Shown here piece by piece: positions 1-5,543 of a stretch of DNA of 6,873 nt. The translations under genes were made by a program, and so were the position numbers. A model generated the notes under the pieces. The model did not search any database. It saw nothing but the letters and a program-made list of their open reading frames with translations, and was not told where the DNA came from. This stretch comes from Planctomycetota bacterium (lineage in GTDB: Bacteria > Planctomycetota > Brocadiia > SM23-32). The stretch covers positions 1-6,873 of the forward strand of contig JAGXLK010000120.1 in NCBI GenBank assembly GCA_018334735.1. Direction: 5' to 3'. Position 1 is the first letter of the stretch, and the number at the start of each line of letters is the position of its first letter.

Positions 1-2
1 AC

Positions 3-9
3 AGGAGGG
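3..9 (+). promoter_or_regulatory. Shine-Dalgarno site of the leucine-rich repeat gene
   Basis: AGGAGGG lies six bases before the ATG at 16. It is close to a perfect anti-Shine-Dalgarno match at good spacing and fixes the start of the LRR gene. The promoter must lie to the left of the window. Confidence 0.85.
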
Positions 10-15
10 CATAAG

Positions 16-1971
16 ATGCGCACACGTTGGCTGTCGAGAGGGTTGGTAGCATTGATGTGTCTCTGCACAGTGGGGGCGCTCTCTCCTGGCATATGCGAAA
101 AGTTATTGGTGGCGGAAGCCCAAGCGCAGCCCGAGAAAGAGAAGGAATCGGCTCTGCCCGAGACCTACGGTCCTCGCACGTTCAACTCCGATCTGGAGTT
201 TTACGTGCGGGCGGAAGTTACCGAAGAGGGGGAATCGAAAGAGGTGTATATCGGCATAACCCCGTCCGAGAAACCCCTCCAGATCCCCGAGTGCCGATAC
301 TGGTGGGTAAAGCCCCGGAAACACGCCGACGATCTGGACTGGGAAGTGCTGGCGGGGGAACTGAGACGAAAAAAAATCCCGGGGTTCGATTTGCCTACGG
401 GTACCACAAACTTCGACATGCCACATTTGAAACGGATGAAACATTTGCGATGGCTTGACTTAAAGGGCAACGCAGTCGGCGATTTGGGGCTGAAACATGT
501 GAGGGGACTGAAAAATCTGCAGTGGCTTCGCCTCTGCCCTTACCATATGACCGAAGATGGCCTGAAGCATCTGGCAGAGCTGCGAAAGCTGCGGGAGCTT
601 CACCTTCGGGCCATCAGGGTGTCCGATGAGGCTCTCAGGCACCTGAAGAACCTCCGAAAACTGCGGGAGCTTGGGCTCGAATATACGAAAGTCACCGGCA
701 CGGGCCTTAAGTACCTGAAAGGCGCCACAGATCTGCGCCGGCTTAACCTCTATCGGGCGAAAGTTACTGACAAAGGAATGCAATACATAGGCGAGCTACA
801 GAGCCTGAGGAACCTTAACCTTGAAGGCACAAAAATTACCGGCGAGGGTCTGAGGCACCTGGAGGGGTTGACAGAGCTGCGGGTACTTCGCCTCGACTGG
901 ACCAAGGTCACCGGTACAGGCCTGAAGCATCTGGCACAGCTCCAAAAGCTGCGGGAGCTTCACCTTGAAAGCGCGAAAGTTACAGACAAGGGCCTGGAAC
1001 ATTTTCCGGTACTGGAAAACCTGCAGCTCCTTAACCTCGAATCTACGAAAGTCACGGGTGAGAGCCTGAAGCATCTGAGCGAACTAAAGAATCTACGACA
1101 ATTTCTTGTCGATGGCACAAACTTCACGGATAAGGGGCTGCAGCAACTTACTGGGCTGGATAACCTGCGGAAGCTTGATCTCGATTATACGAAAATCACC
1201 GACGAGGGTCTGAAGCATCTGAAAGGGATGAACAGCCTCCAAAAGCTTTCTCTGGCGAAGACGCGAGTCACTGACAAGGGCCTGCAACACTTAAATGGAT
1301 TGGTAAACCTGCAGACGCTCTCTTTACGGGGAAATATCACTAACAAGGGACTGAAACATCTGAAGGGTTTGAAGAACCTGGAGGAGCTTGGCCTCGACCG
1401 GACAAATATTACTGATAAAGGTCTGAGGCACCTGGTGGAGTTCCAACATCTGAGGGCACTTTTCCTGGGGGAAACGAAAATCACCGGTGAGGGTCTTGAG
1501 CATCTGCGGGGGCTGGAAAACCTGCGAGAGCTTTGGCTCTGGCGTACGAGAATTACCGACGAACGGCTGGAGCATCTGCGGGGGCTGGAGAACCTGCGAA
1601 AGCTTAACCTCTGGGATACGAAGATTACCGATGAAGGGCTGAAACATCTGAGGGGACTGAAGAACCTGCGGGTGCTTTATCTCGGAGACACTAAAGTAAC
1701 AGACGACGGCCTTGAGAATCTCGAGGGGCTGAAAAACCTGCGGGAGCTTTGGCTCAACGACACAAAAGTTACAGACAAGGGTCTTAAGCATCTGAAGGGG
1801 CTCAAAAACCTGCGGGAGCTTTGGCTCCACTACACAAAAGTTACAGACAAGGGTCTTGAACATCTGAAAGGACTGAAGAACCTGCGGCTGATCAATTTCA
1901 GCCAAACCAAAGTTACGGAAGAGGGCGTGCGCAAGCTCAAAAAAGCAATACCTGGCTTGAAGGACCTGTAA
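16..1971 (+). CDS. Exported leucine-rich repeat protein (24-residue LRR type), 651 aa
   Basis: This is a probable secreted or periplasmic scaffold for protein or ligand binding; no enzymatic domain is visible. Residues 1-22 form a signal peptide (MRTRW start, then hydrophobic GLVALMCLCTVGAL). Cleavage is possible around AEAQAQ (33-38), which is late for that core, so the cleavage site is uncertain. Residues 39-110 are a charged N-terminal region with no family I recognise. Residues 111-142 look like a degenerate capping repeat (KIPGFDLP ... MPHLKRMK). From residue 143 to the end run 21 repeats with consensus NLRxLxLxxTKVTDKGLxHLxGLK, capped by KAIPGLKDL. The TDxGL turn and strict 24-residue period are typical of LRR proteins common in Planctomycetota; this family assignment is from memory. 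The start is set by the upstream AGGAGGG. The partner is unknown. The gene stands alone on this strand and converges with the URO-D pseudogene region. Confidence 0.93.
   Translation: MRTRWLSRGLVALMCLCTVGALSPGICEKLLVAEAQAQPEKEKESALPETYGPRTFNSDLEFYVRAEVTEEGESKEVYIGITPSEKPLQIPECRYWWVKPRKHADDLDWEVLAGELRRKKIPGFDLPTGTTNFDMPHLKRMKHLRWLDLKGNAVGDLGLKHVRGLKNLQWLRLCPYHMTEDGLKHLAELRKLRELHLRAIRVSDEALRHLKNLRKLRELGLEYTKVTGTGLKYLKGATDLRRLNLYRAKVTDKGMQYIGELQSLRNLNLEGTKITGEGLRHLEGLTELRVLRLDWTKVTGTGLKHLAQLQKLRELHLESAKVTDKGLEHFPVLENLQLLNLESTKVTGESLKHLSELKNLRQFLVDGTNFTDKGLQQLTGLDNLRKLDLDYTKITDEGLKHLKGMNSLQKLSLAKTRVTDKGLQHLNGLVNLQTLSLRGNITNKGLKHLKGLKNLEELGLDRTNITDKGLRHLVEFQHLRALFLGETKITGEGLEHLRGLENLRELWLWRTRITDERLEHLRGLENLRKLNLWDTKITDEGLKHLRGLKNLRVLYLGDTKVTDDGLENLEGLKNLRELWLNDTKVTDKGLKHLKGLKNLRELWLHYTKVTDKGLEHLKGLKNLRLINFSQTKVTEEGVRKLKKAIPGLKDL
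442..1968 (+). repeat. Tandem array of 21 LRR units (72-base period) inside the LRR gene
   Basis: Unit 1 begins at residue 143 (HLRWLDL) and the units then follow at exactly 24 residues. The one exception is unit 13 at 1306-1374, which has 23 residues because one codon is missing in the turn (SLRGNIT instead of LxxTxIT). Unit 21 is extended to 30 residues and forms the C-terminal cap. The late units are most alike: units 19 (1735-1806) and 20 (1807-1878) share uninterrupted runs of 21 and 25 bases, pointing to recent unit duplication. The same periodicity creates long antisense open frames that are not genes. Confidence 0.9.
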
Positions 1972-2174
1972 CAAGACAAAAAGCCCTCCGGCCACGCGGT
2001 TCTGCTGCGCCAACCCATTTGCCCATCGAAACCCAAAGGCAGACCTTCTCCGAGGAAGCACCTGGAGCGTTGAAAATAAAGGGCTTTCTTGCCACCCGAA
2101 AAACCATAGAAGCGCGTTAGCGGGTTCGCTGGAATAAGACAGGATATCCCACCCCTAAGCTATTTCGCCTTGCG
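1972..2174. other. Intergenic stretch between convergent genes, no gene seen
   Basis: About 200 bases lie between the LRR stop and the end of the minus-strand protein-like frame. I see no open frame with protein-like composition here. An 8-base inverted repeat (AAAGCCCT at 1980-1987 and AGGGCTTT at 2080-2087) is present, but the arms are 92 bases apart, so it is a poor terminator. No hairpin followed by a T run was found. Confidence 0.5.
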
Positions 2175-2447
2175 TCAAAACTCCTTGCACTCGGAGAGTT
2201 TGTACAGACGATCAAACGGGGCGGGTAAATTGGTGGTGCCAAGAACCTCTTCGACGACGCTTCTTTTGTAGGCTATACAAGCGTAAGTGATGTCCCCAGA
2301 CGCGCCCGATATGAACGGACTTATTGCAGGATAATGCAGATACTCCCGTTCCAGTTTCCACGTTCCATCTTTCTGTTTCTCGATCGGGAATGCGCCCGTA
2401 ATAAACCGTTTTTCGCGGAAATATTCTCCAGTGGTTTTCAGCTTTGC
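2175..2447 (-). pseudogene. Orphan 3' end of an unidentified gene, 90 codons without a start codon
   Basis: Reading minus from 2447 to the TGA at 2175-2177 gives 90 sense codons. The protein-like sequence includes TTGEYFREKRFITGAFP, DGTWKLEREYLHYP, ISPFISGASGDITYA and FDRLYKLSECKEF. Its mix of aromatic, charged and glycine/proline residues looks like real protein. The two other minus frames over most of this stretch read as arginine/cysteine-rich or stop-broken text. The frame holds no ATG, GTG or TTG, so it cannot be translated independently by normal initiation. It is in the same frame as the URO-D tail, separated only by the TAA at 2448-2450. I do not recognise the family. It is best read as the C-terminal remnant of a gene whose 5' part was lost; a read-through extension of the URO-D protein is less likely. 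Confidence 0.5.
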
Positions 2448-3223
2448 TTACACAAATGTCCCAAACTCCTGACATGCCTCAAACAGAGCATCGATATTTT
2501 CCAGCGGCACATCTCCTTGACCTCCTGCCAGATACTTTCCCACCGACTGAGTATGAAGTCCTTCAGCATGGTTTTGCTGAACATCAGGCTTTCCTGATTG
2601 GCCACATCGTCCCCGCAGTGCAGGTAATCAGCACCCGCCCGGGCGGCCCTCACAGCCTGAAAACGCCGGAGTTCGGTCAACCTGTCCAGCAAACACTCGC
2701 ACCACTCAGGACGCTCCATCATATCCATGAGAAATTGTTGGTATCCCCGGATCTGCCAGGCCCACTCATACATGTGTCCCACCACGCCGATTACCACTTT
2801 TCCTTCCTTGCGTGCTTGCCGCACCGTTTCCTCGTAGTGGGACGTATCCCAGTCCGAATAATCCGGCAGGGGATATTCCTCCAGCTCTTTCAGGCTGGTC
2901 GCATTGCGGAGAGGGGAAACGTATCGGTAAAAATGATAGAAATCAGCGGGGATACGGGCCGCCCCGACGGGATTGAACGTCACGTCCTCCGGCAATTCCT
3001 CGTCTTCGTAATACGGCGTGTAATCGATCGGCTCGATGTCGTCCGGGCGCCGGGGTCCGAGGCGAGCAGCTTGCCAGAAACCATAATAACCCCCGATATC
3101 CTTCGTCCCGATGTGCTCGATAAGCCGTCGACGCAAATCCGGCGTGAACCCGCTGTCGTAGAGTATCCGCTGCGGGCGGCGATGTTCGAGGGTGGCCAGC
3201 CAGTTCTCACGATCCGTCTTCAT
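2438..3223 (-). pseudogene. URO-D-like (uroporphyrinogen decarboxylase / MtaA-CmuA type) gene with internal deletion and frameshift
   Basis: The open frame gives 261 residues against roughly 340-380 for this family. These TIM-barrel proteins include haem-pathway decarboxylase and corrinoid methyltransferases; copies in sugar-degrading bacteria are mostly uncharacterised. The first 237 residues fit well: ENWLATLEHRRPQRILYDSG at the N-terminus, GHMYEWAWQIRGYQQFL near 150, and HCGDDVANQESLMFSKTMLK at about 202-221, then RWESIWQEVKE. At about 2511-2518 the frame breaks. The open frame runs on as CRWKISMLCLRHV to a stop at 2438, but the adjacent frame reads DVPLENIDALFEACQEFG and stops at 2448-2450, which is the normal C-terminus of the family. 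About 100 codons, including the C-terminal half of the barrel where metal and substrate ligands usually sit, are missing. The start ATG has GGAG at 3230-3233, six bases upstream. The product is unlikely to be active. Confidence 0.82.
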
Positions 3224-3357
3224 GCTGATCTCCAGTTGTCTTTTCTGTCGATAGGTTTACGTGAAACTGAAAACTTTACTCTTCCATAAATCGCGTAACG
3301 TTTGCTCCTCAGGTCACCACCGAACCTGGTGTTTAGCCCAGAAATACCGCTTCAGGC

Positions 3358-3463
3358 GTCATTGCGAGGCCGCCATACGGCGTGCCGAAGCAATCTCGTC
3401 GTTTTTTTAGCCCAAGAGCGAGATTGCCGCGGCGTCCCGCTACGCGGACCGCCTCGCAATGAC
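3358..3463. repeat. 106-base palindromic (MITE/REP-like) element
   Basis: Perfect 13-base inverted ends, GTCATTGCGAGGC (3358-3370) and GCCTCGCAATGAC (3451-3463), enclose a second 9-base inverted pair, GCAATCTCG (3390-3398) and CGAGATTGC (3419-3427). Between outer and inner stems each side has its own small hairpin. On the left this is CGCC-ATAC-GGCG (3371-3382). On the right it is a 6-bp stem with one bulged C and a TAC loop (3434-3449). The central loop (3399-3418) has seven Ts. The whole can fold as a cloverleaf or cruciform. I recall similar CATTGCGAGG ... GCAATCTC palindromes as dispersed non-coding repeats in many bacterial genomes. No transposase is encoded, so if mobile it depends on another element. 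Confidence 0.8.
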
Positions 3464-3672
3464 ATTGTGAGCGTGGACGGCTAAAGTGACGCACGCTAAA
3501 TGCGTACCACCCTGCGTCGGTGGAGCGAATGATCTTCTATTACGAAAATACGACCGGGCAACGCCGCTCAGCCATCTTTCCGTTGTCTCTCCAGGGCGTA
3601 GTCCCCACCGGCGCAGTGCTCGTGGAGGACAGGTTGTGACGCTTCCCTGACACCGTGGCAAATCGTTTCTGC

Positions 3673-3691
3673 CCCCGGCACAGGGCCGGGG
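3673..3691. terminator. GC-rich hairpin downstream of the BNR_4 gene, weak terminator candidate
   Basis: CCCCGGC (3673-3679) and GCCGGGG (3685-3691) form a perfect 7-bp stem with a 5-base loop, starting 58 bases after the BNR_4 stop on the minus strand. No T run follows in either direction, so it does not meet the standard for an intrinsic terminator. It could slow polymerase or protect the 3' end of the operon mRNA. Confidence 0.35.
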
Positions 3692-3749
3692 AGATCTTCA
3701 GGCTCTGGCAGTCCAAAAACAGTTTATGGGAACGCGTATCGTAAAACTC

Positions 3750-5093
3750 TTAGCGTAGTGATAGTTCGCATAACCTCAACATGCTCGGTTCCGGCAACGG
3801 TTCTTCTCGAGATTGATCGTGGTTGGAAGGAAGAGTCTCCCATTGAAGCACGTACCGAATTCCGTCCACCTCCGGGGAACCATTGTCGGTCGTTCGGCGG
3901 ATTTCTATGTCATCCCAATCATTCTCGGGGACGTTCATTTCTTCGGGGTATTCATCGGGGATATTGATTTTCCGACCGGTCGGCTGCAGCGTATCCTCGT
4001 CAACAATGATGTATCCTTTCCCATAATTTCGGTGTCGATAGTGCAGGAAGAGAAGGCTGGAATTGAGACGTTTCAATGCGCTCATCCTGATCCCAATGAA
4101 GCCCATGCTTCCCGTTCCGCTGAATTCGATGGGCTCACCCCAGTCGGTCAGTTGGTGCTGCACCCATTCGCCGTCCTCGAAACGAGTCGCGTAAATCTGC
4201 ATGTTGCCGTCCCGGTCGGATTTGTGGTAGGTGATGATGGGCCGTTGGCGGTGGTCAAATGTCAGGTCCACACCACTGTTGATGATACCACCTCCGCCCG
4301 GTATGGGATCGACCCACAGTGATTTATCTTCCAGGGTAATGGGCAATTTACACGGTTCTCCGCGTGCGGATTCCCAGTGAATCAGATCGGGACTTCGAGC
4401 GTAAGACAGGTGGTGGTTGGTGGCGCAATCTGGAGTGTCTCTCCACACCCACGCAAGATGGAAGAAATCGTCCGGTCCGTTCAGCGGTCCCTGAGCGTAG
4501 GCATTCATTTTGCCCTGCCCGTCGGTCAACGGTTCATCCAGCAGACGCTCCCAGTTCATGGTATTGGGGTCGTAGACGTTGTAGATTTCGTTTCCGTTGC
4601 CACTACCACCGATACGGTAATGAAAAACCAATCGATCCTGAGCATCGCGCATGAATTCCGGATACGTGCACCTGTCCTCCTCCTCGCCGGTCATCTGGCC
4701 AATTCGTTCGAACTTTTCAATATCCCATGGCTTTTTGCTGCGGAAATAAATCAGCGGATCGCTGTGCATGTTGCCGCTCAGATGCAGGTAACCCTTCGAA
4801 TCAGCTGTCATGGTGATGTAATTGTGGCTGTCCCATCCCACTCGGGAGGGCAGGACCTGATATTGCCAGTCGCTGGAACCCAGCTCGCGGCACGCTACGG
4901 TCATCCTGTGATCGGTGTCATAGTATCCGACGTACTGGCGATCTCCGCAGGTTCTCAGGCAAAAACCAACGGGAAACCAGGATGGCACTTCGGCGATGTT
5001 CAGTGTGTTTTGAATTTGAAACTGTTCTCTATTTTTCATTGGAACGGAAGTGATCCTTTCGACTGTTCGGCTGCGATACTTTATACGGTTCAT
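3750..5093 (-). CDS. BNR_4-family beta-propeller protein (polysaccharide lyase/sialidase-like), up to 447 aa
   Basis: This is probably a seven-bladed beta-propeller acting on or binding a polysaccharide; BNR_4 members include the ulvan lyases of families PL24/PL25. Family-type motifs run in order: PVGFCLRTCGDRQYVGYY (41-58), GWDSHNYITM (86-95), LHLSGNMHSDPLIYFRS (103-119), TYPEFMRD then RIGGSGNGNEIYNVYD (143-175), DGQGKMNAYAQGP, WVWRDTPDCATNHHLSYARS (215-234), GGGIINSG and TYHKSDRDGN (288-297), ending PSMLRLCELSLR. The histidines at 90 and 110 are catalytic candidates by analogy only. Length and both ends match the family, so the gene looks intact. The ATG at 5093 overlaps the preceding stop (ATGA), but family similarity begins near Met19 (5039). 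Met19 has AAAGGA 14 bases upstream, so either start is possible. No signal peptide is evident from either start, which points to a cytoplasmic location or export by another route. The true substrate is unknown. Confidence 0.85.
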   Translation of the reverse strand: MNRIKYRSRTVERITSVPMKNREQFQIQNTLNIAEVPSWFPVGFCLRTCGDRQYVGYYDTDHRMTVACRELGSSDWQYQVLPSRVGWDSHNYITMTADSKGYLHLSGNMHSDPLIYFRSKKPWDIEKFERIGQMTGEEEDRCTYPEFMRDAQDRLVFHYRIGGSGNGNEIYNVYDPNTMNWERLLDEPLTDGQGKMNAYAQGPLNGPDDFFHLAWVWRDTPDCATNHHLSYARSPDLIHWESARGEPCKLPITLEDKSLWVDPIPGGGGIINSGVDLTFDHRQRPIITYHKSDRDGNMQIYATRFEDGEWVQHQLTDWGEPIEFSGTGSMGFIGIRMSALKRLNSSLLFLHYRHRNYGKGYIIVDEDTLQPTGRKINIPDEYPEEMNVPENDWDDIEIRRTTDNGSPEVDGIRYVLQWETLPSNHDQSREEPLPEPSMLRLCELSLR

Positions 5094-5530
5094 GCGGGAC
5101 CGCTCAGCGTCTCCATGAGTATGTGTACATTCAGTACGAAGGATCCCGCGCCACAGGTCATTGTCCGCTCGGGAACGGGAGACTCGAGTTCAGCTGAGCC
5201 CGCCACCAGCGGGCGAAACTGGACTTGAGCCGGCCAGATGCGGCAACATGCCAACTGGCAGTGAAATCCCTCGCACATCGCGTCGGGCCGCGCGAAAGGA
5301 ATGGTGCCATCCTCCCGGACATATGTTTCAAGCACCGGATCGACCGCGGCGTTCATCTCGTCAATGAGCGTGCGTTCCAGTTCGGCCCATTTGGGCGGTT
5401 TGTCCATCTTCCGGGAAGCCCGGATTCGAGGAATACTGTCCCTGGCGACAGAAGCATCCGGCGGCGCCGGCTCCAGCGATGCACAGCCCAGGATACCAAG
5501 CGCGAAAACAACGATGGCAAACTGCCGCAT
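5090..5530 (-). CDS. Small lipoprotein, probable truncated N-terminus of a larger protein, 146 aa
   Basis: The ATG at 5530 is preferred over the ATG at 5551 because GAAAGGAG sits five bases before it and the lipoprotein signal then begins at once. MRQFAIVVFALGILGC is a clear lipoprotein signal with Cys16 as the predicted lipidated residue, followed by a proline/alanine-rich linker. Residues 45-77 (KPPKWAELERTLIDEMN, then TYVREDGTI) resemble the start of long secreted proteins that I recall from Planctomycetota-like genomes, but I cannot name the family. After about residue 78 the sequence becomes cysteine-rich and low in resemblance to any domain (MCEGFHCQLACC). A strong palindrome lies under residues 101-116. 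The ORF ends in an ATGA overlap with the BNR_4 gene. I infer truncation by deletion or insertion; a genuine short lipoprotein remains possible. Confidence 0.6.
   Translation of the reverse strand: MRQFAIVVFALGILGCASLEPAPPDASVARDSIPRIRASRKMDKPPKWAELERTLIDEMNAAVDPVLETYVREDGTIPFARPDAMCEGFHCQLACCRIWPAQVQFRPLVAGSAELESPVPERTMTCGAGSFVLNVHILMETLSGPA
5183..5229 (+). repeat. 47-base imperfect palindrome forming a two-part hairpin
   Basis: CTCGAGTTCAG (5183-5193) pairs with CTGGACTTGAG (5219-5229) over 11 positions. The only two non-Watson-Crick pairs are G-U and U-G if the plus strand is the RNA. Inside, GCCCGC (5198-5203) and GCGGGC (5209-5214) form a perfect 6-bp stem with a CACCA loop. The internal loop is CTGA opposite GAAA, which allows tandem sheared G-A pairs. 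On the minus-strand transcript the wobbles become A-C mismatches, so the structure is better on the plus strand. It lies in the unrecognisable 3' part of the lipoprotein frame. A REP-like or small mobile palindrome is possible. No T run follows. Confidence 0.6.
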
Positions 5531-5535
5531 TTTGA

Positions 5536-5543
5536 CTCCTTTC
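5536..5543 (-). promoter_or_regulatory. Shine-Dalgarno site of the lipoprotein gene
   Basis: On the minus strand GAAAGGAG lies five bases before the ATG at 5530 and overlaps the stop codon (TGA, 5542-5544) of the isomerase-like gene. This supports the ATG at 5530 as the start. It also suggests translational coupling within one transcript. Confidence 0.8.

Larger units (their letters stand above)
3224..3749. other. 526-base intergenic region with palindromic repeat, no convincing gene
   Basis: This gap separates the BNR_4 stop from the URO-D start. It must hold the URO-D promoter, but I could not identify -35/-10 boxes with confidence. It contains the palindromic element at 3358-3463 and a GC hairpin at 3673-3691. 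A small inverted pair (ACGCA/TGCGT) also lies just after the palindrome, near 3490-3506. Short open frames here (for example minus 3440-3661) are arginine/serine-rich, partly overlap the palindrome and have no recognisable domain. I judge them non-coding or old debris. Confidence 0.6.

Noticed and set aside
1324..2061. 245-codon minus-strand open frame under the LRR gene
   Set aside because: It mirrors the 72-base repeat period (recurring LPQVFQP and LQML motifs), so it is the shadow of the LRR array and not an independent gene.
1980..2087. Inverted repeat AAAGCCCT/AGGGCTTT after the LRR gene as a terminator
   Set aside because: The arms are 92 bases apart with no T run, so it does not behave as an intrinsic terminator and may be chance.
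2212..2475. 87-codon minus-strand open frame after the URO-D gene
   Set aside because: Its translation is poor protein-like text (RRRRGSWHHQFTRPV), while the neighbouring frame over the same bases reads as a real protein remnant (2175-2447).
2444..3289. 281-codon plus-strand open frame opposite the URO-D gene
   Set aside because: The minus frame carries the URO-D motifs. The plus frame shows no recognisable domain and is a shadow.
3240..3310. Sigma-70 type promoter for the URO-D gene
   Set aside because: AT-rich hexamer-like pieces exist, but no pair with good sequence and 16-18 base spacing stood out, so it is not called.
3440..3661. 73-codon minus-strand open frame between the BNR_4 and URO-D genes
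   Set aside because: Its end overlaps the palindromic repeat, its composition is Arg/Ser/Pro-rich, and no domain or ribosome site supports it.
5161..5290. tRNA-like text (GAGACTCGAGTTC and GAAACTGGACTTGAG resemble reversed T-arms)
   Set aside because: No consistent acceptor, D and anticodon arms could be built around either piece. The pairing is explained better by the 5183-5229 palindrome.
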